A stretch of DNA of 29,414 nt from a virus. This document shows, piece by piece, positions 16,801 to 22,956 of this stretch. Position numbers and translations under genes: made by a program. The notes under the pieces are model-generated. The model worked only from the letters and a program-made list of their open reading frames with translations. It was not told the origin of the DNA and did not search any database. Every line of letters begins with the position of its first letter. The first letter of the stretch is position 1. The stretch covers positions 1-29,414 of IMG/VR virus record IMGVR_UViG_3300043469_001447; one strand, given 5' to 3'.

Positions 16801-19107
16801 CTCTGGCGAGGATACCGCCTGTCCGGCGTTCGGTTTGGCAACAGGCAAATTGGCTGGAGCCGCCTCTTGCGACGGCTCCGAAATCGGTTTGTCCGCTGAT
16901 ACCGGCGCGGCTGGGACATCCGAAGGAGTGGCAACGTCGGAAGGCATCGAACCTTCAACCTGATCTTTTGGAGAGAACTGCTCTGCCGATTGAGCTACGA
17001 CGTTAGAAATGGGAGCAGGGGTTTCGATGCCACCACCCGCCTCTTGATTGGCGGTAGGTTGCTCGGTGAGCGAGGCAACGCCCCCCTGCGTGGGTTGGGT
17101 CTCTGGCACCGAGCTGATAGGCTCGGAAGTGGTTTCGGGGGCGACGGCGGCGGGCGCGGCCTGTCCTGGTGCGATCACGCGGGTCTTACCCATGTCGGGC
17201 ACGAAGTCCTCGGGCAGTTGGGAAACGGCCTCATTCAAGCCCCGCGCTGCCACATGGATCGTGCGCCCCGTGGCGTCGGTAAACTGGAAAGCCTCGGCGG
17301 GCTGACCGGAAACGGGGTCGGCGGTGATGTCGGGAGCCGGTGCCTCTGGAGCAGGTCCAGCGGCGGCGGGACCGGTGGGAGCGGGAGGAAGAGTCGGCTT
17401 CGATCCGGTCAGCACGTTGCCACCGCCACCCATCACGCCACCAACAACCATGCCAGCGGCGGCGGCCTCGGCCACGCCTTCATTCCATGGCTTTCCCGTG
17501 GCTAAGTTCTGCGCCACCTGCTCCTGCGCCGATTGCGGCAACTCTTCAAGCACACCCTCGGAGAATGCACCACCCAGCACGCGCTTGAGTAGGCCATGCT
17601 TCGCCACGGTGAGCTGGCCTTTAACCAGCATCTCGTCCAGATCCCCGAGGCCCATCGCGTTAGCCGCTTTGTTTCCAGCCAAGCCGATGACCGACGTACC
17701 CACGCCGGAGGCGATACCAAGGCCAATTTGCCCAACCGTCAGGTCGCCGGTCTCTTGGCGGGTCTGCTCGATCTGCTGGCCTGCCGTGATTGCGCCCTCG
17801 CCGATACCAGCCGCCACCATTGCCGGGGTAATCTTGAGTCCGGTCTTGGTGAGCAAGTCGGCCACACGACCAAGCGCAGCCGGTGCCAACTGGAGCGCCT
17901 TTCTACCAATTGCAGCGCCACCCAGCATCGAGGTGGACGACTCGGCAATGGAATCCATGATAACCGATGGGCGTTCAGCCAACGCCTTTACCGTAGGAAT
18001 AAACCCCTTGGTGTTGGCGACCTCCTGCTTTGCGGCCTGCAACTCCTCAGATTGGAAACTGCTGATAAACTCCTTCGACGCTTTGGCGTCGTACCCGGTG
18101 ACATCATTAAGGACTTTGCCTGCATAACCGAGTGTCGGGATGTTGGCCAAGCCGACTGCGGCCTCACCAAGTCCAACAACACTATTGGCAACACCCAGGG
18201 GGATGTCGCGGGCAAGGTTGAGCGCGTTTTTGCCGACCTCGCCCCAAAAGGTCGGGTCGGTTTTCTCCACGCGGGCCTGACGCTCGGGGTCGAGCGTGGT
18301 AAAACCCTGCTGGATCTCGGCTCGAAGGCGTTCAGCGGTGACGGCATCGCCTGCGGCCTCTGCGTCCTTGAGCTGTTTGCGCAGCTTCACCAAGGCGGCG
18401 GGCGATACTGCGGCATTGGGTACGTACTCTTTGCCAGCCGGTGCGGCGGAGGGCGCGGCTTGGTCCACCGGTGCGGCTTGCTGCGGAGCTTGGGGCGCTT
18501 GGGCTGGACCTTGATTCACCATCGGGGCGATACCAAGGCGCATGGCCGAGAGCTGGCCCAACTGGTTTTCAGTGTCGGCGTGCGCAGAATCAATCTTCCC
18601 CATCTCATCGTTTACCCGCTGCCACTTCTCTTGGGCCAAGCGCGTAACCTTGTTGTAGTGCTCCTCCTGACGGGCGAGTTCTTCCTTGTCCTTGGGATCA
18701 TCGGACAGGCGAAGTTTATCCATCTGCTGCGAACCGGTGCCGCCATTCCACTTGGAAACCGGCTGCTTGGTGCGCTTGTCGATCTCGTAGGCGTGGACCG
18801 GCTGGCCGTTGGCATCGAGCGGGCCGGTCATGTTCGGCTCGAACAGGTCGGCTCCGTGGTCCTTAATTACCTTCGCTTGCTCGTTCTTTAGGTTTTCACG
18901 GTAGCGAGCTAGGTCCGCCTTGCGCTGGTTGAGCGACTGCATCGGCGCGTCGTACGGGTCAACATTGGCGTCCTTTATGGCCTGCTTTCTTGCGCGAGTG
19001 TCCTCTTGGTCCAGTGAGCGCAAACGGGCGGCGGTGGCCGGATCGTTCGGGTTGTAACCGTTTTGCTCGTCGCCGTTGCCTGTCAGGAAGGGATTGATGA
19101 ATGACAT
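4828..19107 (-). CDS. Giant polyvalent virion-type protein: metallopeptidase-like, N6-adenine methyltransferase, SNF2 helicase, ejection-like C-terminus
   Basis: One uninterrupted frame of 4759 residues, nearly half the window. Segments in order: charged helical N-terminus (1-280). Gly/Ala-rich membrane-active-looking helices (290-560), ending in the pattern EGVLEELPQSAQEQVAQN seen in phage ejection proteins. Pro/Ala-rich linkers (560-960). Zincin-like domain with HEMGH at 1026-1030 and a possible third ligand Glu at 1080. AT-richer module (about 1236-1330). Disordered linker (1546-1642) that hosts an overlapping gene. DarB-like methyltransferase with EGGVGIGNF (about 1767) and NPPF (1832-1835). 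Helicase with GAGKT (2470-2474), DEAH (2634-2637), ATGTP (about 2685) and QREGRIIRQGN (3151-3161). A possible PBECR-type nuclease fold (3492-3645). Long helical C-terminus with an LPD38-like region (about 4150-4700), including a hydrophobic stretch at 4461-4477 followed by Asp repeats. The start is supported by GGAG nine bases before ATG. Known DarB-like proteins are packaged and protect injected DNA from host restriction; Bcep22-type podophages carry a comparably giant protein. The role here is inferred. Confidence 0.9.
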   Translation of the reverse strand: MSFINPFLTGNGDEQNGYNPNDPATAARLRSLDQEDTRARKQAIKDANVDPYDAPMQSLNQRKADLARYRENLKNEQAKVIKDHGADLFEPNMTGPLDANGQPVHAYEIDKRTKQPVSKWNGGTGSQQMDKLRLSDDPKDKEELARQEEHYNKVTRLAQEKWQRVNDEMGKIDSAHADTENQLGQLSAMRLGIAPMVNQGPAQAPQAPQQAAPVDQAAPSAAPAGKEYVPNAAVSPAALVKLRKQLKDAEAAGDAVTAERLRAEIQQGFTTLDPERQARVEKTDPTFWGEVGKNALNLARDIPLGVANSVVGLGEAAVGLANIPTLGYAGKVLNDVTGYDAKASKEFISSFQSEELQAAKQEVANTKGFIPTVKALAERPSVIMDSIAESSTSMLGGAAIGRKALQLAPAALGRVADLLTKTGLKITPAMVAAGIGEGAITAGQQIEQTRQETGDLTVGQIGLGIASGVGTSVIGLAGNKAANAMGLGDLDEMLVKGQLTVAKHGLLKRVLGGAFSEGVLEELPQSAQEQVAQNLATGKPWNEGVAEAAAAGMVVGGVMGGGGNVLTGSKPTLPPAPTGPAAAGPAPEAPAPDITADPVSGQPAEAFQFTDATGRTIHVAARGLNEAVSQLPEDFVPDMGKTRVIAPGQAAPAAVAPETTSEPISSVPETQPTQGGVASLTEQPTANQEAGGGIETPAPISNVVAQSAEQFSPKDQVEGSMPSDVATPSDVPAAPVSADKPISEPSQEAAPANLPVAKPNAGQAVSSPEDNSQQAPTSQPPVSESDQPQATITPTTPEPAQGAGSISTPTEVAQHYTALAPDMAGHVATGMGARLHGEINDDGRELPQSLYPNNPVSRKVFAKVTGVKLPSGITASKKAYADWKESKAKPTAAPTAPAPVKNSAKPEQVAPDMSKKTKKVSTSKVLTRGTAKPAAAVKFVLESSTVKPTDRAGRFVQDFVGRLHKMNPAAFEGMEVHSLSQADWDAHAELGQRTPDSAGAFDQHSNTLYLNRDKTQGEAIVNAFVHEMGHFAEKFALGEEFTNKEWRKLDEVQRQKAAEAYDPNNRKGRELIDDKKARSEWVAMQFARVVRGDTEQMPKKLLEKLTDFLNQVRSMLNKWIGDGKLTTAELDKRILDALEYTLPGQVDAYNDTTPPHLMTQDGFMQNRAERKVGVQRVPVMDARDRDIHRNLVENALATGELTETMARALGHFNAYPDLAPKPAAKPDSAPVSRFDKIRQSIGKDASVASIIRDVVLSRDDVKNSLKNTHHNAIYTITSAVREETTDLQMDIVNGRIAGESALGKSWLGDVNAFTGLGYPKSVAESIFVYAKRGAAQKSGAAAPLEVIKGENGTEARIFVNTDGNFNVIPVDTDANESFGAVRTNIKTIEEARRIANEMMAGKPAPVVTTKPAGEGATATTITPPKPAKVAAKPSKISAELQALGDELLGTPAAPAPNPYGTRFNPAKVEVANKFVALLVREHPDVRSKPALAAFIVENFPGLKPFSDSLARSIGAFAEFDDSGTFADAYAKLDGNTNPTQSTTNPNEPTSQQPSNERAGGEEPTGAPRPQREERTLRVGEQRPEAGSVMAGGREPVAETQGSGEPSVQRGDAGGEGRGDTPRVDGDVGTLRRPESQPSQEVAAATPATGNYRITPADRIGEGGLTTKFRDNLAAIRTIKQIIAEKRPATVAEQSLLVRYVGWGGLKSRFDTKSKDYSSELANLLTPEEYAAARRSVQDAHYTSPTVITRGIYAAMARFGFRGGKMVEGGVGIGNFIGMMPDSMRSGTSYLGIERDPITAQIAQAIYPEARIHNAGFQESDLARDTFDGSVGNPPFGNQTLTDKAFKEEAKHSIHNYFIAKQLALLRPGGVASYVVSHYFLDAKDPSARQFIAKSAEFLGAIRLPNTAFKQNANTEVTTDIVFFRKLAPGEQATANQDWVNLSSVADPATGKPIPVNAWLATRPEMMLGTMTLGGSMYAGRDEATLEPRGKGQDLGADLDAAVARLPENVYQHVAPAVTDRLTLPEPMPAPAGGGVPAGVRVGAYYVAKDGKLMRRAQDYNMEQQAEAVAGVKEADLGRIKGMIAVRDALNALVKAEFNTQSNEAQLDALREGLNQAYDTFVKEFGHLNRPVNRRAFFNDPEAFRILGLESDYDAGVSAPVAKKQGGTKREPSAKKAAIFTKRVNQPYREITKVGTAKEALAVALNQRGDVDLAYMQELSGIPEADILRELDGLIFKTPTGGYESRDQYLSGNVRQKFKQAEAAQQREGDAWASNVEALRAVIPADIPAVDISAPVGAPWVPASDVSRFVSDITGLTPDAVVYRKSDGGWLFNMGSSNVATNETWGVSIDGRTVGFEKLFSDALNARPTIVYDKTSDDKLVVNEKLTALATIKAEEIKQKWADWIWDNEDRRERLARIYNDTANNYVDPKYDGSHLTLPGASPLVKLRQHQMNVVWRTITERRALYDHVVGAGKTFAGVAAFMEMRRMGRVRKPLFVVPNHLTKQWSDEFVKLYPNANVLYTSPSDFDKENRQTLFAKILTGEYDAVIIGHSQFKKIGVSPEIEKGILTEMIAEISETIEAMKAAEGKRRSRAVAQAEKTKEKIEEKLKKLSDGVGARDSVATFEELGIDGLFVDEAHEFKNLFYTTQMQRVAGLGDPAGSAKAFDLYLKTQYMHKRFGGKAPLVFATGTPISNSLVEMFTMQRYLQPDVLKDMGLKTLDAWVKVFGDVKQVYEVDPTGTGYRMATRLAQFQNVGEISSIYRTVSDVITMADLEAQSQARGERFPVPKLAGGKPNNYVSDRTADQEAYFGVEVQKMGEDGSPVYDAEGDPVVSYPPGTILYRVDNMPDDPKKDNMLKLTNDARKAGLDMRLINPSYPDRPESKINRSVAEIVAQYKKWSADRGTQLVFCDLSVPASARGDATKKVKEKLKDFYFIKTANGELAAIEDAKPVKFDAAPDIEFFVSKDPTSGTWGVSERSSGVKVKGGLSTKSEAIARATDVLSRTDLNVLRENITKLRPTEEQVAEALGAWLESQEQAAAEAPAAEGEAGTEGEAESGAVSMDELLADSSSFSVYDDMKAKLIAAGIPAAEIAFIHDYKTPLAKQKLFDQMNRGEMRILFGSTPKLGAGTNVQKRLVALHHLDAPWRPSDLEQREGRIIRQGNELYARDPEGFEVVVNRYATKQTYDTRMWQLLEHKARGIEGFRKADRTTRRIEDVSGEAANASDMKAAASGDPLIQQEIELRNQRSKLELQERAHKQSKYEMQGRAKWLREAPQRRDAVVADAQTKIDARQPVPEPWVMTDFFDKPLSDGKKGISGAVAKAIQSAKMSGERKSSIGYYRGYEFLVAVDEMAKNGPRVEIGAKPRNSNQRPQSVTDYIGDDTISDTGFVQRLDNYLAGFEAKIEEANIQAQRSAEGLKQIEAELAKPFTKGAELERVRAEHEKVRAELMQKKGKRKGASQQSPGDTGPLGTPAEGQSLREADATMVNDRADKPLLDTSKLNAEIVKSAAEEVRSWPETVVAADGSGIDMKVADKGSIATRVWHLIRDGNSNTIHKGKAAWIPRVVETLRNAQVRLVDVQDGTRIYVRKYDGGVNHAVIIRPDGKVEEQRAFDGSLITHFPLTTDGGRQAHLRVDWVRGDIQDKGEGLRQNAPSPTPPASTVSGPRREVFRKNPASDNTQSQLFGTPATEAEPTYSKFQDSLRARGVPVERDPYEVRKQADVAAEARQLIADKGEAEARKLALDRNSGVRGDTRIGVIGELMAREMEAFRQAAPTDKQAIMDRMDALAAASRDVNSTEAGQQISMHQHIYKDQRIAAPMEYIKNVRNRQEQILGEDGTGVMDETVADLNKATREAVERMIANKADVINRINLGIPLWERYRNQAAERLAKLVGGMSVSKQQAPVAEFTSRLVAELKARMKDALPDSGNGNAVNSSPSALEVLTEAMRNKEKYKEVFDAVRADLAGKYGEGSPIMEAIDTEMANMGAAPYSRKTLERAVKDAHEALGLKIAELAKQHVSKTNATSDDLAKSLVDEAGLTGSDAQRLADDLAATSRQFIADARTKALDQLKKKFENSTNKVKRIISAIAKVSTLNNLGALTRADLIPAVAKELKLPGVTAEQLKTVADLADKVENAPNELARVRAEYDLMNGMRIVKGLTAADVGLSVWYANLLSGFTTQMANAQSNMFLSTIQLGTLMATNPKNAGHALTGWVSGFNDGWLHGKEIMATGRSLREMGEVGKTGEAGNVLESVNYARDFVRLPSALAYGLQKHAAVMKYVSRAMRAADAVFFYPAREAYARVATAKILEGQYQGAELHSKIRESLGIAPDQFIKWEQQAKAEGWTGMDKALRVSQLIEGHREANMKSEEVGQRASQYGRESTLNQNPVGIAGAVYRNLRSVTNDLPAMQIFLPFLRVPTNLFNTSLNFTPVGAVRAKFGMLNEKGDGRQEFTQEERARLYFQAVAGSMAMVGIAAMAGLGGGDDDDNKERFFDITAKGSTDWRKNQQLEATGWRPFSFKVGNKWISYKDSPLLLPLAAVAQAVDAKRFQTSKDELAGKNPYLNAMFKLPQTIFETSMLSGLGTLMDIASGSSSPDKIEGFLANTATSAVIPNLVKQVDRLASPETRNSDGVGGRVGQVIPGLRQTGSVKTEVLGEAVKRSPLDRFGSDETNDPLREVLRNKNVFISTPAKSTKLPGGAVMTPEQYNDYVRISGERIKERLTPMVDRLKVMNPEQVERTVDTITQNERDRAKAQIARARNVFMR
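14184..14471 (-). CDS. Candidate overprinted gene inside the giant gene (+1 frame)
   Basis: The frame one base downstream of the giant frame encodes a 95-residue protein of balanced composition. It reads like a folded, helical protein (for example SAQAEKNLLAHLGPKGRNVL and MWELYGGPNLNLAKK), with no low-complexity bias. The same frame further upstream (to 14864) is a Pro/Ser/Arg-rich shadow, so the change in character occurs at the candidate ATG at 14471; a second ATG at 14444 is possible. Over the same interval the giant frame becomes Gly/Glu/Arg/Pro/Gln-rich linker (residues 1546-1642), as expected where a second frame carries the selection. The start context AATCCCA-ATG-AGC resembles the starts at 56, 2376 and 25517; there is no Shine-Dalgarno sequence. 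The function is unknown. Confidence 0.5.
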   Translation of the reverse strand: MSRLLSNQVMSAQAEKNLLAHLGPKGRNVLYGWANSDPKQVQSWLEDGSLLPKLKEAENQAFNAETQAEKDGATHLASMEMWELYGGPNLNLAKK

Positions 19108-19177
19108 ATAAAAACGCTCCGCTTTGTGAACCGGGCGGGTGCCGGGGATGTGTTGAAAGTGAAAGAATCGAACTAAC

Positions 19178-20767
19178 TCAGGCTGGCATAATGCTGCCCG
19201 GTGACGGCTGGCGCGGACGGGTGAAAACCGAGTAGGCCGGCTGGAACGTCTTCTTCATGCCCATGGCCAGCTTCGCGGTCGGCGAGGTGGTCGCGGAGGC
19301 ACCCAAGGGCGGCAACTGGCCCTGATTGAGCGCCTGCGTGCTTGGCATCATGGCCTGCGTCCCGTTGGCCGAAGCCGGAGCCATGACGGCGGGAACCGGC
19401 AATGGTTTGGGAAGTACCACGTTTGACGGTACGCCACGGGTATCCGCACGAACGGGATGCGTGGTCGGCTGACCGGGAGCGGGGCCACCAAATCCACCGG
19501 CCAACGCTTTGACGATGTTTCCGGGAGCGGCCTTGATTTTATCGTCATGCTCACCGCCAAGCCAACCGCGCCCGGTACGATCACCGCGAACGGCTTGAGG
19601 CGCAGGGGGTGCCACAGGCGCAATGGGGTTCACCGGTGCGACGGAGGGCACCGAGGCGACCGCAGGAACGGCGGCGGGCTGACCACGGCCACGATCCATC
19701 GGCAGAAGGAACGGGTTGGAGTTATCCACGGGACCGGCAGGGGTGGCAGGTAATCCGAGGTCTTGGGACTGATAACCCACACCGGCCCCCATCGGCAACG
19801 GCTCATTCGCGGCAGGAGCGGGCATGGCGGCGGCAACCGAGTTGATCGTGGCCGGTGATTGCGTGTTCGGGATCTGCTGGGCAGCGGCAACCGCATCAGG
19901 CGTTGGCAATGCGCCGGCCTGCGTGTCCGGGCTGGGACTAGCCGTTTGGGGCTCAGGCGCGGGCGTGACCGCAGCGGACGCGGCAACAGGCGAAGGCGCG
20001 GGAGCGGCTGGAGTAACGCTTGGCTGCATCACTTCGGCAGGGGTTGCTTTCGGCTGAGAACGGGTAACAGACACGCCACCGTCAGCAGTTCTCACCGTGT
20101 CGTAAGTGCCACGATCTTTAACCGTGCTGCGCATCTTCGAGGCGGAAATCACCCCGTTGTCATCCATCGTCTTGCCGTTGTTGTTGGCGTTAAATTTGTC
20201 CCGCTTGGCCTGAAAACTCCCGTCCGCTTTGGCCGCAGCGATGTTATCCTCGCGTGAAGGAGTAGCCTGCACTTTGCCGGCTACAACTGGCGATTGCGTG
20301 CCATCGGCATTGTTCACCTGACCGTTAAACTGGCTCATGTCGCCCGAGTTCACCCGGTCCATGGACGCGCCAAAATCTTTCTGCTGAATAGCAAAATCAC
20401 GGCTACCACCGGGCATGTAAGCCTTACCGTCCATGCCGGTACGCATCAGTTCGGCATCCGTATAACCACGGCGAACCGGGGCCGGAGCGGCAGGCGCGGC
20501 GGTAGGAGCGGGCGTCACCCCTGGCTGCATCAACTGCGCGGGGGTCGTGGCCGGTGCTACGCCACCATTTTGCGCCGTGTGCAATGCCTGACGATAGGCC
20601 GCGTCATTCTCCCCGTTTTTCTTGCCCTGCTCTGCTGGGCTCATCGGCGGCTTGCTAGTGCCAAGATACTTATTGCCAGGACCAAAGTAAGCAATGCTTC
20701 CATCTGGACGCTGCTCCTTCCGCACATTCGGGTCATTGTTTATATCGTAAGCGCCACGGTTTGCCAT
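19178..20767 (-). CDS. Pro/Ala-rich low-complexity phage protein
   Basis: The protein has 529 residues and lies between the terminase and the giant gene on the same strand. It is dominated by Pro, Ala, Thr, Val and Gln and is probably disordered over most of its length. Two copies of a related motif occur: TPAQLMQPGVTPAP at 75-88 and TPAEVMQPSVTPAAP at 242-256, each followed by a Pro/Ala run. Between them (100-235) is a more ordered, polar stretch. The tail is basic and Pro-rich (MKKTFQPAYSVFTRPRQP). No enzyme motif is visible. The composition matches linkers in the N-terminal half of the giant protein, so the two may interact or share ancestry; a virion or ejection role is inference. The start ATG at 20767 is 34 bases after box copy C. 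Confidence 0.6.
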   Translation of the reverse strand: MANRGAYDINNDPNVRKEQRPDGSIAYFGPGNKYLGTSKPPMSPAEQGKKNGENDAAYRQALHTAQNGGVAPATTPAQLMQPGVTPAPTAAPAAPAPVRRGYTDAELMRTGMDGKAYMPGGSRDFAIQQKDFGASMDRVNSGDMSQFNGQVNNADGTQSPVVAGKVQATPSREDNIAAAKADGSFQAKRDKFNANNNGKTMDDNGVISASKMRSTVKDRGTYDTVRTADGGVSVTRSQPKATPAEVMQPSVTPAAPAPSPVAASAAVTPAPEPQTASPSPDTQAGALPTPDAVAAAQQIPNTQSPATINSVAAAMPAPAANEPLPMGAGVGYQSQDLGLPATPAGPVDNSNPFLLPMDRGRGQPAAVPAVASVPSVAPVNPIAPVAPPAPQAVRGDRTGRGWLGGEHDDKIKAAPGNIVKALAGGFGGPAPGQPTTHPVRADTRGVPSNVVLPKPLPVPAVMAPASANGTQAMMPSTQALNQGQLPPLGASATTSPTAKLAMGMKKTFQPAYSVFTRPRQPSPGSIMPA

Positions 20768-20789
20768 GCTATGAAATTACCAATTCAGG

Positions 20790-20813
20790 CGGTTGCTCGA
20801 CCGGTTGCATTTA
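20790..20813 (-). promoter_or_regulatory. Gene-boundary box TAAATGCAACCG plus short hairpin, copy C
   Basis: The same 12-base box lies at 20813-20802 on the minus strand, upstream of the 529-residue gene. Here it does not end a gene: a TGA lies in the same frame shortly before it. A short stem CGGT/ACCG and a direct repeat of CGGTTGC (plus strand, 20790-20796 and 20802-20808) follow. The box opens a 13-codon frame (MQPVEQPPELVIS) that stops one base before the downstream ATG at 20767. Confidence 0.4.
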
Positions 20814-20887
20814 CGCGAAACCACCTGGGACGATCCACGTTCAGCTTTTATTTGCCTTCCTCCCCGTGATGGTCCTACTGCCCCGTC

Positions 20888-21202
20888 ATGCCCTACATGG
20901 CCAAAAAGCGCGGAACCGATGACGTTTACCTTTGGTCTATCCCTAAGTATGGTCGCGCTTTCATGAGCGATAAAGAGTTAAAGGAGTTTTGGCGCAAAGA
21001 GGCGAAACCGTATTACACAAACGGAACCGCCCAGCCCGAACCCACCCGGCTTTTTGAAAAGCACGAAATCAATGAGATTGCGCGTGTTTATCCTGATGCT
21101 CAAATCGTTGCCTGCGATAATCTTGCCGTTGTAATTGCCAAGGATTTAGGCGAAGTGGCTGGCGTGATTTTTAGGCCGTGGCGTCTGTTCAAGAAGTCCT
21201 AG
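20888..21202 (+). CDS. Isolated plus-strand hypothetical gene, moron candidate
   Basis: The protein has 104 residues, or 101 if started at the second ATG (20897). It is basic at both ends, with a soluble middle (WSIPKYGRAFMSDKELKEFW, then EINEIARVYPDAQIVACDNL). It is the only plus-strand gene within the late block and converges with the terminase; the two stop codons share the palindrome CTAG at 21199-21202. Its base composition is visibly more AT-rich than the flanking phage genes, which fits a later acquisition. I do not recognise the family, and no convincing promoter is seen upstream. Coding is supported by balanced amino-acid composition. Confidence 0.6.
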   Translation: MPYMAKKRGTDDVYLWSIPKYGRAFMSDKELKEFWRKEAKPYYTNGTAQPEPTRLFEKHEINEIARVYPDAQIVACDNLAVVIAKDLGEVAGVIFRPWRLFKKS

Positions 21203-22956
21203 CCGACCGTCTGCCAACCATCCTGCGAGCGCCCGTCCTCGCGGAACCAGGAACGCCCCCGGTATTCCGTCGCCGAGCCGATGTTGTAGAGCGCCATACC
21301 CGCCGCCATCACATGATCGTCGTGCTTTCCACTCATCGCCTCGCATCCACCCTGGGCATTGACGATGAACGTGCGGAACTCCGACCAGACCTCGGGAAAC
21401 CGAACGTCTAGCTCCTCCTTGCGGATCAGCGGCACCATCGCGTCAATAACCCACTTCTTCGTCAGCTTGTCCGTGTTCCAACCGTAGGCACCCAAAACCT
21501 CCTCATCGCTCATCTTCCGCTTGGTCGCCGCCGACAATGCCCGCCGGCGAAACATGGGGATCTTGTATTTCTGGAGCTGCTTGACGACGTGGATACCCGC
21601 CTGCCCGTTTATTTCAGGGATCGTCATGCACCGGCCATAGTAAATCGACATCGCCGCGAACACCTCCGCGAGCACGTCCGTATCGACTTGGCTCCGGTGC
21701 ATCGCCACCAGCGCCGGCCTCATGTAATCGCCGCTCTCCGCCACATACCCGGCACGCCAGATGTGGGCCGCGTGGTAGTCGCGCTTCGCCGTTGCCCCCG
21801 TCTGCTGGTCCTCCCCCGTCATCGTGTCCAGAGAGCCGATATACTTGCACCCCACAATCGGATCTTCCTGGATAATCACGTCACCTCTTGGGTCAGGCAT
21901 CGGCGTGACACTCTTCTCGGTCTGAAAAATCAGGTTCACCCGCTGGCGCTTGTCATTCGTCTTCGCCTCCGCCTCCCCCGACTTGATGGAAGGAAGGTAA
22001 AACCTTGGGCTCGAACTGAGCAAAAAGCACTCCTCGTCATTGCTGGGCATCTCCTGCCGGAACTTACCCACGTCGCCCTCGTAGTCCGTATTGATGCAAT
22101 TCCGGCGCCAGTTCAGTTGCTCCAAGCTCACGCTGTAAAGTTGCTGCTCCTGCATCTCGTCATCGCTCAAGCTCTCCGCAAAACGCGCCCGCTCATCCGG
22201 GTTCGCAAACCGCCTCACGCTGTCATCGAACTCAAACCACGCCGCGAAAATCTTCTCCCACGCATTTTTGCCCGTCCATGTGCTGTGAAACCAGCCGGAC
22301 GCCCCCTTTGCCGTGCTCGTCGCAAACCCCAGGCTCACCGGGTACTCCTTCGCAAACGACCCCAACACCGCCGTCGTCGGATCTTTGCCCGTCGCCGTTG
22401 TGAAAAACGCCACCTCGTCCAAGTGCAAAACCTGCACCGTGCCCGACCTCCCCGCATTACTACTCCCCGCCGTCTCCTTCGAGTACGTCGAACCGTTCGG
22501 CAGCGCAATGTTGTCCGCCAAGTTCTGATCCTTCATCAGCGGCTTCAACCCGTCACTCCATGGAAACTGGTCAAGCTCCGCATAGCGCCGGAACATCTCA
22601 AACACCTTGTCCGAGGTCGCCTGCACGTCGCCCATAATCACCCCGTTCAAGCTCGGGTACTTCCTCATGTGGTGGTAAATCACCCCCTCCGCTATCGTGC
22701 TCGCCCCCTTCTGCCGTGGCTTCAAAATCATAATCAGGCACGGTATCCCCATCGCCTGACACTTCCGGTAATGCGCCAGCACCCGCACTTGCAGGCTGTT
22801 TATCGCCGGCACCGCCAGAATCGTCCCCTCCTTCGTCCTGATCTTCGCGTACTTCGTAAACCAGAACTCCGCGTCATACGTCATCGCCTTCAACAACGCC
22901 TTCGCGTCCTCACCGTTCAGGTGCGACAGGTCTAAAACTCCAGGCCCCCCGCTCAT
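21199..22956 (-). CDS. terL: Terminase large subunit (packaging ATPase and nuclease)
   Basis: The protein has 585 residues, a usual TerL length. The ATPase half has a Walker A-like KPRQKGAST (79-87) and Walker B VLHLDE with catalytic Asp-Glu at 180-181, followed by the coupling-type segment FATSTAKG (211-218). The nuclease half shows SLDTMTGED (acidic residue 377), a Glu at 448 in PEINGQAG, and KHDDHVMA with Asp 546/547, matching the three acidic positions of the RNase H-like terminase nuclease. The protein cuts concatemeric DNA and pumps it through the portal. The start ATG overlaps the RusA stop (ATGA), so the two are translationally coupled. The stop overlaps that of the convergent plus-strand gene. 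Confidence 0.93.
   Translation of the reverse strand: MSGGPGVLDLSHLNGEDAKALLKAMTYDAEFWFTKYAKIRTKEGTILAVPAINSLQVRVLAHYRKCQAMGIPCLIMILKPRQKGASTIAEGVIYHHMRKYPSLNGVIMGDVQATSDKVFEMFRRYAELDQFPWSDGLKPLMKDQNLADNIALPNGSTYSKETAGSSNAGRSGTVQVLHLDEVAFFTTATGKDPTTAVLGSFAKEYPVSLGFATSTAKGASGWFHSTWTGKNAWEKIFAAWFEFDDSVRRFANPDERARFAESLSDDEMQEQQLYSVSLEQLNWRRNCINTDYEGDVGKFRQEMPSNDEECFLLSSSPRFYLPSIKSGEAEAKTNDKRQRVNLIFQTEKSVTPMPDPRGDVIIQEDPIVGCKYIGSLDTMTGEDQQTGATAKRDYHAAHIWRAGYVAESGDYMRPALVAMHRSQVDTDVLAEVFAAMSIYYGRCMTIPEINGQAGIHVVKQLQKYKIPMFRRRALSAATKRKMSDEEVLGAYGWNTDKLTKKWVIDAMVPLIRKEELDVRFPEVWSEFRTFIVNAQGGCEAMSGKHDDHVMAAGMALYNIGSATEYRGRSWFREDGRSQDGWQTVG

Noticed and set aside
17596-18891. Plus-strand frame of 431 codons opposite the giant gene
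   Set aside because: Composition (Gly, Leu, Arg, His) matches an antisense shadow and no domain or start signal is seen. The same applies to the 379-codon frame at 12331-13470 and the 272-codon frame at 5734-6552.
21589-22935. Long plus-strand frame of 448 codons opposite terL
   Set aside because: It is rich in Arg, His, Pro and Leu, the usual shadow of a GC-rich coding strand, and terL on the other strand has clear motifs.
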